Of a stretch of DNA of 64,000 nucleotides, positions 49,271 to 58,766 are shown in pieces. The stretch's first letter is position 1. Each line of letters starts with the position of its first letter. Source of the DNA: Silvanigrella paludirubra (lineage in GTDB: Bacteria > Bdellovibrionota_B > Oligoflexia > Silvanigrellales > Silvanigrellaceae). The translations under genes and the position numbers were made by a program. Below the pieces are notes generated by a model. The model was given only the letters and a program-made list of their open reading frames with translations, did not search any database and was not told the DNA's origin. The DNA is taken from contig NZ_WFLM01000002.1 in NCBI RefSeq assembly GCF_009208775.1, forward strand, positions 310,001 through 374,000. The letters are read 5' to 3'.

Positions 49271-50947
49271 CTATTCTCTTCCCCAAACTTCAACAATAAA
49301 ATCAGAGTAATTTACATTAGAGGGGCTAGCAATATAAACCATTTCTTTATTAGAACAATTTTTTTCATAATTTATAGCAATTGTATTCATCATTATTTCA
49401 TAATTTGAATAAATTCCAGTAAATAAAACATGATCTATTCCAAAGCTTCTATACCAAGGCTTATTACACATTAAGTTAAATCTAAGGCTTGTATCTCTAA
49501 TTAGTTTATTATCAACCGTTTTTAACTTAAAATAAATACTCGCATAATTCATGTTTTCAATTACGTTCTTAAGATTCAAAAAATCTTGAGAGGAACGATT
49601 TTTTTGTCCATATGAAGGCTGACTATCAGAGCGTATTTTACTAATTAATTTTCCGATATTTGGCTTTAACAAAAAGTCATCGTATTTGCTTAAAAACTTT
49701 GTATATTCCATCTCTGGACTATTTAAACATTTTTTTAAATCAACATAACATTGTGATGAATAATTTTTTAAAAAATTCATGTTTTGCATTGTCTTTTCTG
49801 ATATATCTATTAATTCGACTCTTTCATCATATGCCAAATTACTCGATTCAAGTAATCCTTGCGCAATTCTATAATTCTCAATTTCTTTTGCTATTTTGTG
49901 AGTAAATTGAGCTCTTTTTTTACTTAGTTTTGTAGAGTCTGAAAAGTTATCAGTCCAATTAAAATGCATTGGCTTATTTGTTTTATCAAAAATACTGAGT
50001 TTATCATAAGGTGTCGTTTTTGAACTTTCTATAGACCAAACATGAATATCTTGTTCATTTAACTGCATTTTATAATCTTGAGAAATATATTTATTTAATC
50101 TTTGAAAAATGGTTGAACAATCTTTTATATTATCAAGTTTACAGGAGCTGTGTGAAGAAATTATATCCATCATTTCTTCTGGCTGTCCACCAATTTGTAT
50201 TCCATATAAATCTAGACGAATTTGTCTTTTCGTTTCTTGAGATAAATAATTTAATTTTGCCGTTGGCCCAGCATTAGCTCCTTCAATTATAAATGCATTA
50301 AGAACTCCGCCTATTTTTGTATTAAATTCATCTAAAGCAAATTGAGACTCAAAATTTAGTTTTAAAGTTACTAAAAGTTTAGATGAGAATATTTGGGAAG
50401 TTACAACTTCATCGCCACATTTTTTAACAAAATTATAAGGATTATTTAAATTACCATTCTCATCAAAATAGGATTTATAGTTGTCACGTAGATATAATTT
50501 ATTATCTTCTTTATTTTTTAATTTACTCTCACCAAATTTTACGTAAGCATAATATGTAGTTGATCTACTTAATTTTGAAACTGAAGCTTGTTTTGAATAA
50601 TTTATACCAGCAACTACGTCTACAGCCTCTACGGGCACATGAAGATCGGTTCCAATATTTAATTTCTGCCTAAAATCGCTTTCTTTTAAGTTATCTTCAT
50701 AACTTACAGTTGAATTTTCAATATTTATAGGCATAATTAATTCATTATTATCAAGGCACTTTTCAGTAAAAGAATACCCCATGCTATGATAGCCTTGTAA
50801 AATTTCACCCGATTTATTGAATTTATTCTCTTTTGCATTGCTATAATTAGTTTGAAACCCAAAATTTAATTCTGAATTTTGTTTAGAACATGAAACTGCA
50901 AATAAAACGGTAAAAAGAATAGAGTTTATTTTATTTAAATTTTCCAT
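49271..50947 (-). CDS. Large lipoprotein, MACPF-like candidate, subfamily A (copy 2)
   Basis: 558 residues, clear paralog of the previous gene over its whole length. Lipobox AVSC (Cys20). Shared elements: GYHSMGYSFTEKCLDN, LSRSTTYYAYVKFG, FVKKCGDEVVTSQ, IQIGGQPEEM, VWSIESSKTTPYDKLSIF, FNLMCNKPWYRSFG and the end YSDFIVEVWGRE. C-terminal region (about 400-558) looks like a separate beta-rich domain shared only with copy 1. Gap to copy 1 is 273 AT-rich bases, so they may be separately transcribed. MACPF resemblance as for copy 1, unproven. Confidence 0.8.
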   Translation of the reverse strand: MENLNKINSILFTVLFAVSCSKQNSELNFGFQTNYSNAKENKFNKSGEILQGYHSMGYSFTEKCLDNNELIMPINIENSTVSYEDNLKESDFRQKLNIGTDLHVPVEAVDVVAGINYSKQASVSKLSRSTTYYAYVKFGESKLKNKEDNKLYLRDNYKSYFDENGNLNNPYNFVKKCGDEVVTSQIFSSKLLVTLKLNFESQFALDEFNTKIGGVLNAFIIEGANAGPTAKLNYLSQETKRQIRLDLYGIQIGGQPEEMMDIISSHSSCKLDNIKDCSTIFQRLNKYISQDYKMQLNEQDIHVWSIESSKTTPYDKLSIFDKTNKPMHFNWTDNFSDSTKLSKKRAQFTHKIAKEIENYRIAQGLLESSNLAYDERVELIDISEKTMQNMNFLKNYSSQCYVDLKKCLNSPEMEYTKFLSKYDDFLLKPNIGKLISKIRSDSQPSYGQKNRSSQDFLNLKNVIENMNYASIYFKLKTVDNKLIRDTSLRFNLMCNKPWYRSFGIDHVLFTGIYSNYEIMMNTIAINYEKNCSNKEMVYIASPSNVNYSDFIVEVWGRE

Positions 50948-51623
50948 GTTTTACCTCATATAATTAAGATTTATTTGTTTTTCAAAAAAATCTTTAAATT
51001 AATAATAAATATTTTAAAATTTAAATCAATAAAAAAATTGTACAAATTAAAAATTTATATTTGTTATTAATTTGTTTATTCTTTTTAATTATAATTAGTT
51101 TTATGCAATTTTTTAGAAAAATTTAGTTAACTTACTTTTATAATAAATTATTTGAAATTTTAAAAACAGAACAGCTTCAACTCAATTCGTTCAATTTAAA
51201 ATTTATTGTAATAATTTTAAGCATATTTCACTATAACAAGACATATTCTATTTTATTAATATGAAATAAAATAATAATATATCCATAATTTTAGATTGTT
51301 AAACATAGATATAAGAAATTTCTGTATCATTAATTTGAAAAACAGTTAATAAATTACTCCTATAAGACTAATTTAAATGTATAATTTCAATTAATTTTAG
51401 AAATAAATATATTTTTTTTAATTAAAAACTTTACAAAATATATTTATGGTATAAAAATTGATACTGATAATTTAAGAGCTATCATGCTCTAGTTTAAAAT
51501 ACGAAGAATTTATTATCTTTTTTTTAATTAACAAATCTTATACAAACTTAATTTGATTTAATAATTTAAAATTTATAGATTTTTTTCCCTGAAATAGATT
51601 TTGTAAAATTTAAGAGAATTGAT
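50948..51623. other. Long AT-rich divergent intergenic region
   Basis: 676 bases between the subfamily-A lipoprotein gene (minus) and the phytochrome-like gene (plus). No credible reading frame on either strand. A short hairpin AGAGC-TATCAT-GCTCT lies at 51475-51490. Both divergent promoters should be here, but the composition (about 80% A/T or more) makes any -10 call meaningless by eye. Confidence 0.6.
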
Positions 51624-53759
51624 ATGATTAAAAATCAGCCAACATTTTTTCAAAACCAGAATAATACAGAAATAGATTTAACGAATTTAATACAGTCGGA
51701 TGGAGTTTTTATCGGAATCAATACAGATGATTTTATTGTAAAATATGTGTCTCAAAATTTTTTTAATATCTTTAATTTCGACATACTAGAAAAATCAGCC
51801 AGTTTACTTTTTTCTCAAAATAATTTAATAAAGTTAAATAACTATGTCTCAAATAAAAGAATCAAAACTGTTAATTCAAGAATAATTTTAAGTTTAGAAT
51901 TAAAATTTAATGATAATATATATAAAATACCGTGTAATCTATTTTTCTCTGAAAATATTCTCTGCATCGAATTTTCAAGCCAATTCATGATAAATACATT
52001 TATTTTTGATGATCTTAATTTTCAAGATATGCTAAATTATGTTAAAAATTATACAGGTTCTTTAAAAGAATTAACAAATAATATTTGTCAATATATTTCG
52101 GAAACAACAGGTTTTGAAAGAACTTTTTATTGTGACTTTTTACCAGATGAACATGGATTTATAAGAGCATGTTATTCTAATAAACTAGAATCATTACTAA
52201 ATCATCATTTTCCTGTCTCAGATATTCCAATGCAATTAAGAGAAGTACTAATAAAAAATAGATTTAGACTCATCTCTAGAATAGATTCCAAAGAAGTAAC
52301 AATTGAAGGCTGCTCTAAAGAACTCGACTTAAGCTTTTCTTTTTATAGAAACATGTCCCCTATCCATTTACAATATTTAAAAAATTTGGGTGTAACTTCA
52401 TTAGCAACTTATTCTGTTGTTTTAGAAGGAAGACTTCAAGGAATATTTGGATCTCATTCAATTACCAAAAAATATATACCCATAACTATTCTTGAAAAAA
52501 TTCAAATTTTAGTGGAAGAATATTCAAGAAAGTTATTTTTTTGTAAATATAAAAAAATCAAAAAGAATCAAATTGACTTTAATAATAAATTAGATAATTT
52601 TATTCAGATATTTGAAAAAGTAGAATGTAATCTTGAAAAAATTCCTGAAAATGTTTTTAATGCACTAAATGAAGTTTTTAATACACATTATATTTTTTAT
52701 AGATATAATAATAGATTTGAAAAAAATATGAAAGTACCCTTAGAATTTGCTGATAATATTTTAGAATATGTAAATAATATACAAAATAAAAACTTAATAA
52801 TATCAGATAAACTTTCCAATCTAAGTTTTAAATTCGAAAAATGGGCAAAAAGTGTTGCTTCAGGTATGATCTTAATTAAGCTAAATGAAGACGCTTCATC
52901 ATTTATTGTTTTATTAAGAAAAGAGTATATTCAAACAATAAAATGGGCTGGATCTCTTGATAATTGTGATTTTGATAATAACACAGTCGGACTAAATAAT
53001 TCTTTTAAAACTTGGTATCAAGAAGTATTAAATAAATGCAAACCATGGTTAACGATTGAATATGAAACCGCACATTATTTAAAAAATAAGCTTCATTATA
53101 TTCAATCAAATAATTTTTTAAAATTAAAAAATTTAAATAAATCATTAAGCACCCAGATTTTTCAAAATGAATTATTATTTTCAAAAATACATCAAGGTAT
53201 AAAAAATACTTACTCAATTTTAAATACAATTTTTAATTTAAATATAAATAACCACTCAAATAATGATGAAAATATAAATAAGTTTTTATTACATGAAAAC
53301 AAATTAAGTTCAATTGATGCTAAATATTACTTTGAAAACTTATCTGAAAAAATAATTAGCTTAGTAAAGGAAAATTTTTATGAAAATATAAAAATAAACC
53401 TTGAAATTGAAAAAAATACAACTCTTAAAATAAATCAAACTTTAAAAATTAGTCTTATTTTTCATGAGTTTATTCTTATTTCCATAAAGTACTCTAAAGA
53501 ATCATCTGTAAATAAAATTATTTCAGTTAATTGGAGCGAAAAATCAAACCAAATTTACTTTTCATTAAATGATAATACAAATTTAGATTATGAACTCATT
53601 AATTTAGATTCCAAAATTAATGTTGACTTTGATTTAATTCGTTATTTAATAAATCAATTAAATGGCACAGGAGTCTGGAATAAAAAAAATGGTTTATCTT
53701 TAAAAATTGTTTTTGAAGATAAAAAAAACAAATTAATTTCAAATAAATTACTAATATAA
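51624..53759 (+). CDS. Bacteriophytochrome-like sensor with lost chromophore cysteine and decayed kinase domain
   Basis: 711 residues: PAS, GAF and PHY photosensory core plus a HisKA_2/HATPase-like end. GAF (about 130-300) has HHFPVSDIPMQLRE (phytochrome PxSDIP, Asp200) and NMSPIHLQYLKNLGV (pyrrole-water His248), so phytochrome ancestry is firm. But the N-terminal CxxEPIHIPG segment holding the biliverdin Cys is missing: residues 17-27 go from EIDLTNL straight to IQSDG. The cyanobacterial GAF Cys site is Ile247; Cys230 is nearby. PHY tongue keeps W.G and SFKTW but not the PRxSF Arg. The kinase His region IHQGIKNTYSIL survives; the N-box reads FHEFILISIKYS without Asn, and no G-box is seen. 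Heme oxygenase gene is 1 base downstream, convergent. Confidence 0.85.
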   Translation: MIKNQPTFFQNQNNTEIDLTNLIQSDGVFIGINTDDFIVKYVSQNFFNIFNFDILEKSASLLFSQNNLIKLNNYVSNKRIKTVNSRIILSLELKFNDNIYKIPCNLFFSENILCIEFSSQFMINTFIFDDLNFQDMLNYVKNYTGSLKELTNNICQYISETTGFERTFYCDFLPDEHGFIRACYSNKLESLLNHHFPVSDIPMQLREVLIKNRFRLISRIDSKEVTIEGCSKELDLSFSFYRNMSPIHLQYLKNLGVTSLATYSVVLEGRLQGIFGSHSITKKYIPITILEKIQILVEEYSRKLFFCKYKKIKKNQIDFNNKLDNFIQIFEKVECNLEKIPENVFNALNEVFNTHYIFYRYNNRFEKNMKVPLEFADNILEYVNNIQNKNLIISDKLSNLSFKFEKWAKSVASGMILIKLNEDASSFIVLLRKEYIQTIKWAGSLDNCDFDNNTVGLNNSFKTWYQEVLNKCKPWLTIEYETAHYLKNKLHYIQSNNFLKLKNLNKSLSTQIFQNELLFSKIHQGIKNTYSILNTIFNLNINNHSNNDENINKFLLHENKLSSIDAKYYFENLSEKIISLVKENFYENIKINLEIEKNTTLKINQTLKISLIFHEFILISIKYSKESSVNKIISVNWSEKSNQIYFSLNDNTNLDYELINLDSKINVDFDLIRYLINQLNGTGVWNKKNGLSLKIVFEDKKNKLISNKLLI

Positions 53760-53760
53760 A

Positions 53761-54369
53761 CTATTTTTTAACTTCATTAAACTCATAAATAAAACATTCG
53801 AAAGTTTCCAATGCAGAATTTAAAATATCAATTTTTTTTGCTGAATTAATTTCTGCATAATTATTAATATTATCAATAAAAATTTTCCATTCTTTAAAAG
53901 TTTCTTTTCCAAATCCATATAAATAGTTCAATTTATTTTCTAATTGATCAGAATAATTTAAAAGCATTTTTTTAAATAAAAATTGCCCTCCTAAACTTGA
54001 TCCTTCCAAAACATAATAAATACCTAAAGCCTTTTCAAATGAGTCAATATTAGGTAAATTAGTTGAGAAAATAATTTCATTTTTATTCACATTTAAATTA
54101 TGAATATCCATAATAAGATGTTGAACTCTTTTTGTTAAATTAAAATTAAAATTATTTTGTTTCCATTCGCTATAGTTCAAAAGTTTTTGTTCTAATGGAA
54201 TAAATATTTTAAAAAGAACTTTTAAGTAATCAATGTAATTATCAATAGTTGGTTTACTTTTAGACATGATATTTATTTGTTCTACTTCATCATGAAGTTG
54301 AGAAGTTGCTGATTTTAAAAGTAAACTAATTTTTTCGGATAAATCTAATTTATTTATTTCTGGATTCAT
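53761..54369 (-). CDS. bphO: BphO-type heme oxygenase
   Basis: 202 residues, soluble. Opens heme to biliverdin, CO and iron; biliverdin is the bacteriophytochrome chromophore. Motifs: LLKSATSQLHDEVE (proximal His), FIPLEQKLL, RVQHLIMDIHNL and YYVLEGSSLGGQFLFKKML (distal helix with the GG flexible hinge), then GFGKETFKEWKIFI. All key residues of the BphO branch appear present. It lies tail-to-tail with the phytochrome-like gene (one base between stop codons), an unusual orientation since bphO and bphP are more often in one operon. Its presence suggests the sensor still uses biliverdin, possibly non-covalently. Confidence 0.85.
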   Translation of the reverse strand: MNPEINKLDLSEKISLLLKSATSQLHDEVEQINIMSKSKPTIDNYIDYLKVLFKIFIPLEQKLLNYSEWKQNNFNFNLTKRVQHLIMDIHNLNVNKNEIIFSTNLPNIDSFEKALGIYYVLEGSSLGGQFLFKKMLLNYSDQLENKLNYLYGFGKETFKEWKIFIDNINNYAEINSAKKIDILNSALETFECFIYEFNEVKK

Positions 54370-54453
54370 TTTTATATCCTTATGTGTTTTAATATTTTAA
54401 AAATAGATATACATAAGGGATCTTTATCAATAAAAAACCAAATTGTAAACAAA

Positions 54454-56562
54454 TTACTCAGCCCATAGCTCTAATTGAAATGAATCTAAGTCTCTCAAAT
54501 CAGAATTTTGAGAAACGGATGATATTTTCTTTTTTTCGCATAAATTTACTAAATGATCCGATATTGGATAAGTATTATTTGGATGCACACCGCGCATCCA
54601 TGCTTTTCCACCAATGTCAAACCACCAAGTCGCACAGCGAAAAGATGTGCTTAAATCTTTTCCAGGATAATTTTTTGCAGTGATTTTATTTTTATTTTTA
54701 TCAAGGTATTTAATCATAAAAGTTGTGTAACCTCTTAAATCTGATCCATAAAAAAAATCACTACTAATTCTATCTGATGTGCTTATCCCTAAAAATGTCC
54801 GAACTGGTTGCCATTTTGCATCTGTAGATGAAATTAAAGTCCAAGGCTTTATTTCGTCAAATAAATTATCTTGATCTAAAATGAATTCTTTTTTCCTTTC
54901 CATATATTCATGTTGGCATAATTTAATATCATTAAAACATGAATTTAAAAAACGATAAGTAGTATACAAATTATTTTCAGAAACTTCTTTAGTACTTTTA
55001 ACTAATTGAATTTCATCTGTGGCAAGATTTTTAAATGATTTACTATTTTCAATATCTTGGGAACGAATATAATTTTGAAAATTTTTTCTTAAATCTTTCC
55101 GAACAAGTAATTTAAAGTTTGAAAATAAAATACTTTTATCCGTGTATTTTATAATATCTTTACTAATATTTAGACCCGTTGGACTTAATATTGTAAAATT
55201 TCCATATAAAGATTTCTCTGTATCTGCTAAATAATATTTATTATTTGTTTTTTCTGCAGAAGCTTCAGGTAACTCTTTTAATTGTTCTGGAAAATCTACT
55301 GCTGCATATTTTTGAATACTCGAAAATAAGCTATCACATGCTCCAGGATCACTTAATTTACATGTAGCAGATAGTAGGGTTGGTAACTTTGTAGGGTCTC
55401 CACCTAATTGAATCGCTTTAATTGAAATGGATATATTTCGAATTGTTTCTTCAGATAAATTATTAAATTTTACTTTAATTTGAGGAGACATTCCAGCTTC
55501 TGGATTTATTTTGTTATCTCCATTGCTTGAAAGTAATTGATCTTTTAAAAGATCAATTGTTGCATTTAAATTCTTTTTTGTCCCAACTTCAATTCTCCTC
55601 GAATTTGTTTCATTTGAAACCAATGCACGATTTGATGAGACTCCAGGTTCTAAATCACTATAATTTGAACTTGGTTCCGCAATACGAATCCTTGAACTTA
55701 CATTATTAGAGTCAATTAAGCTTGGATTCGTTGGAGGAGAAGAAGGTAACACAGGAGTAGGATTCGTTGGAGGAGACGAAGGTAACACAGGAGTAGGATT
55801 CGTCGGAGGAGGCGAAGGTAACACAGGAGTAGGATTCGTTGGAGGAGGAACTGGTGCGGGGGCTTGATTACCTCCTAAATTAAAAGGTACTGGGATAGAA
55901 GCACCCATGGCAGCTTCAAATTCCGATTTTGTTTTTGAGTCTGAAAAATTAAACTTCGCTGTTATAAGTAATTGAGCCTTAATTTTTTGTTTGATTATAA
56001 TTTCATCACCACAAGAATTAAAAAACTCAGCTTTATTTTCTTTTAAATTTTTATACTGCTCTTCTCTCAGTTTAAAATATTTATTTTGACTTGCACTTAA
56101 TGAATTATATCCTCTAATAATTTCAATAGTCATATTTGCAGTTCTAGATAAACCTGAAGAAGATGATTCAATAGAATAACGCATTTCTGGGGAAAGAGTT
56201 ATTGGAACTCCTGAAGCTTGAACAGGAATTGTTGCATTAATACCAATTCCTAATTTATTTTGTAATTGATCCGAATTTAAATTCTCTTCATATGAAACTC
56301 TAGAGTTAGGCTCAAAAATAAATTTTGAATTGTCATTTTCTAAACATCTATCTGCTGTCAGCCCCGTAATACTGTTAAAACCTTTGCCTACAGAATCTGT
56401 TCTTTCATCAATTTTTTCATTAAAATCATTCATAATTTCACTAAATTTATCTTTAACGCTTTTTCTTTCGTCTGTCAGATAATTCATTTTCTCTGCAGTT
56501 TCCTTACCACATGATACTAAAATAAATGTGGATATTACTATGCAAGAACTTAAATTCTTCAT
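54454..56562 (-). CDS. Large lipoprotein, MACPF-like candidate, subfamily B (copy 1) with proline-rich repeat
   Basis: 702 residues. Lipobox LVSC (Cys18) then GKE. Core: GKGFNSITGLTADRCLEND (near 70), LGIGINATIPVQASG, LSRTANMTIEII, FFNSCGDEIIIKQ (near 184), KAQLLITAKFNFSD, AIQLGGDPTKLPTLL. Between about 238 and 285 it carries a tandem proline-rich linker of 12-residue units (PPTNPTPVLPSS type) absent from its partner at 56.9 kb. C-terminal region with WWFDIGGKAWMRGVHPNN and end DSFQLELWAE is shared with copy 2. Subfamily A and B align in the core and terminal motif but differ in the C-terminal domain. MACPF-like nature is a hypothesis from motif order. Confidence 0.8.
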   Translation of the reverse strand: MKNLSSCIVISTFILVSCGKETAEKMNYLTDERKSVKDKFSEIMNDFNEKIDERTDSVGKGFNSITGLTADRCLENDNSKFIFEPNSRVSYEENLNSDQLQNKLGIGINATIPVQASGVPITLSPEMRYSIESSSSGLSRTANMTIEIIRGYNSLSASQNKYFKLREEQYKNLKENKAEFFNSCGDEIIIKQKIKAQLLITAKFNFSDSKTKSEFEAAMGASIPVPFNLGGNQAPAPVPPPTNPTPVLPSPPPTNPTPVLPSSPPTNPTPVLPSSPPTNPSLIDSNNVSSRIRIAEPSSNYSDLEPGVSSNRALVSNETNSRRIEVGTKKNLNATIDLLKDQLLSSNGDNKINPEAGMSPQIKVKFNNLSEETIRNISISIKAIQLGGDPTKLPTLLSATCKLSDPGACDSLFSSIQKYAAVDFPEQLKELPEASAEKTNNKYYLADTEKSLYGNFTILSPTGLNISKDIIKYTDKSILFSNFKLLVRKDLRKNFQNYIRSQDIENSKSFKNLATDEIQLVKSTKEVSENNLYTTYRFLNSCFNDIKLCQHEYMERKKEFILDQDNLFDEIKPWTLISSTDAKWQPVRTFLGISTSDRISSDFFYGSDLRGYTTFMIKYLDKNKNKITAKNYPGKDLSTSFRCATWWFDIGGKAWMRGVHPNNTYPISDHLVNLCEKKKISSVSQNSDLRDLDSFQLELWAE
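55724..55849 (-). repeat. 36-bp tandem repeat, 3.5 copies, coding for a proline-rich linker
   Basis: Units at 55724-55759, 55760-55795, 55796-55831 and a partial unit from 55832. Units differ by only one to three bases. They encode a 12-residue motif of the PPTNPTPVLPSS type. High DNA identity implies recent expansion, so copy number probably varies between strains. Confidence 0.9.
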
Positions 56563-56873
56563 ATAAATATACTCCTATGAGTCAAAAAATACGGTCATAC
56601 TTTTATAATCCTTTTAATTTTCAATAAACTAAAATAAAAAATTTTTCAATATAAAAACAATATAATAATAATATTAAAAAATTATAAATTAAATTAAAAT
56701 AAAACAAATATTAAATAAAAAATCAGTTTAAATTCTATTATTAAAGTAAAAAAAGATAACCTAAATAATTTCTATTAATATTTACGTTTTATTTATTTAT
56801 TTATATAAAATAATATTTATTTATAAATTTAATATGATTTATTTTGTTTTTGATTCATTTTATAAGTTACCAA
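56563..56873. other. AT-rich intergenic region between subfamily-B lipoprotein genes
   Basis: 311 bases, almost only A and T, no reading frame worth noting. Probably contains the promoter of the 54.5-56.6 kb gene and the end of the upstream transcript. Confidence 0.55.
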
Positions 56874-58766
56874 TTATTGCGCCCAAATTTCAAGATAAAA
56901 AGGTCCAATTTTTTCTAAATCACTGTTATGGGTACATGCAAAAGTTGCTTTAGAACCACATACATTCGTAATTGCATCTGAAATAGGAATGACAATATTT
57001 GGAGTTACTTCATGCAACCAAACTTTTCCAAGAGCATCGCTCAACCAGTCATGACACCTATATGATGATGCAAGGCTTATGCCTCCATATTTCTCACTTA
57101 ATACTTTATTTCTATTTTTATCTAAATATTTTATGAAAAATGAATTATAACCTTTAAAGTTTGAAGTCATAAAAAAATCTTCAGTTATTCTATCCGAATT
57201 AAAAACGCCAAGCACATAACGGATTGGCTGCCAATTCGCCTGAACAGAAGCTAATAAATTCCAAGCACGGATATCATCAAAATTTTTATCATAATCTTTA
57301 TAAAACATCTTTTTATTTAACTCATAATCATTTTGGCATACATTAATATTATTATAACAATTCGCAATAAAACGGAATAAACCATATAAATTATTTTCAG
57401 AAAGTTCTATAGTACTTTTAACTAGAGCTTGTTCATCATTTGCAAGAATATTAAAAGTTTTAGAATTTTGAATATCTTTTCCTCTTAAGTAGTTTTGAAA
57501 ACTAGTCCTAATATCTTGTCTAACTTTTAATTTAAAATTTGTAAAATTTAAACTTCCATCTGAATATTTTAAAATATCATTACTTATATTTTTTTTATTT
57601 GGACCTAAAATAACAATATTGCTGTATAAAGATGTTTGATATTCACCATAATAAAACTTTTTATTAGAATTAACATCATTTGAATCTATAGTTTCGTTTA
57701 ATTGATCGGGAAAATCATTTGCTGCATATTTTTGAATATTTTTAAATATGATATCACAACTACTAGGCTCACTTAATCTGCACGATGAATTTATAATTCC
57801 ATTGAGTTTATTTGGATTTCCACCTAATTGAATTGCTTTTATAGCAATAGAAACATTTTGTAAGGTTTCTTTATTTACTAAATTTAATTTGACTTTAATA
57901 CCAGGGGACATGCCCTCAGCGCCCTTTAATAATCCTGAAAGAGTATTTTTTAAAAAAAGAATTACCGAATTTAATTTACTTCCACTTTTTGGAGACTCTG
58001 TCTGAGTTCCAACGGATAATATACTTGGAGAAGCATTTTCTACAGTAGCTGTTTCATTTTTTATTTTATTATTTCCAAAGCTAAACGGATTAGGTATAGA
58101 AACCCCCATAGCAGTTTCAAAATCTTTTTTCGTTTTTGCATCAGAATATATAAATTTTGCTGTTATCAAAAGTTGAGCTTTAACATTTTGTTTAGTAACA
58201 ATTTCATCACCACAAATATTGAAAAAACTGGAATTATTTTCTTTTAAATTTTTATAATGTACATCTTTTAAACTGTATTCAAATTTTGTATCTTTTTTAA
58301 CGAGTTGATTATATCCTTTTACAATTTCAATTGTTATAGTTGCTGTTTTTGATAAAATTGAAAAAGAAGATTCTTTTGAAAATTGAACTTCTGGAGAAAG
58401 CGTTAATGGAATGCCAGATACTTCAAGAGGAATATTTGAATTAATACCAATCCCTAATTTGGAAAGTAACTGTTCTGAATTTAAATTTTCATCATAAGTA
58501 ACATTCGAAGTTGGCTCTAAAACAAAGTTAACACTATCATTCTCTAAACACCGTTCCGCTGTTAATCCTGTTATGCTATCAAAACCCTTTCCAACAGAAT
58601 CGTATCGATCATCAATTTTTAAGTTTAATGCTTTCATGTCATTACTAATTAGACCTTGTTTCGCATCATTGGAACTTGCAGGGGCACTCCCCACACCTGT
58701 TGGCCCTTTTCCGCAAGAAAATAGTAAGAAAATACTTATAAATTGAATATGGATAAAGAATTTCAT
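56874..58766 (-). CDS. Large lipoprotein, MACPF-like candidate, subfamily B (copy 2)
   Basis: 630 residues, paralog of the 54.5 kb gene along its whole length apart from the proline-rich linker. Lipobox LFSC (Cys18) then GKGPTG. Shared elements: GKGFDSITGLTAERCLEND, LGIGINSNIPLEVSG, LSKTATITIEIVKGYN, FFNICGDEIVTKQ (near 185), KAQLLITAKFIYSD, AIQLGGNPNKLNGII, and the C-terminal region with DWLSDALGKVWLHEVTPN ending in FYLEIWAQ. The pattern of two genes per subfamily on either side of the phytochrome/heme-oxygenase pair suggests an old duplication followed by two recent ones. Confidence 0.8.
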   Translation of the reverse strand: MKFFIHIQFISIFLLFSCGKGPTGVGSAPASSNDAKQGLISNDMKALNLKIDDRYDSVGKGFDSITGLTAERCLENDSVNFVLEPTSNVTYDENLNSEQLLSKLGIGINSNIPLEVSGIPLTLSPEVQFSKESSFSILSKTATITIEIVKGYNQLVKKDTKFEYSLKDVHYKNLKENNSSFFNICGDEIVTKQNVKAQLLITAKFIYSDAKTKKDFETAMGVSIPNPFSFGNNKIKNETATVENASPSILSVGTQTESPKSGSKLNSVILFLKNTLSGLLKGAEGMSPGIKVKLNLVNKETLQNVSIAIKAIQLGGNPNKLNGIINSSCRLSEPSSCDIIFKNIQKYAANDFPDQLNETIDSNDVNSNKKFYYGEYQTSLYSNIVILGPNKKNISNDILKYSDGSLNFTNFKLKVRQDIRTSFQNYLRGKDIQNSKTFNILANDEQALVKSTIELSENNLYGLFRFIANCYNNINVCQNDYELNKKMFYKDYDKNFDDIRAWNLLASVQANWQPIRYVLGVFNSDRITEDFFMTSNFKGYNSFFIKYLDKNRNKVLSEKYGGISLASSYRCHDWLSDALGKVWLHEVTPNIVIPISDAITNVCGSKATFACTHNSDLEKIGPFYLEIWAQ

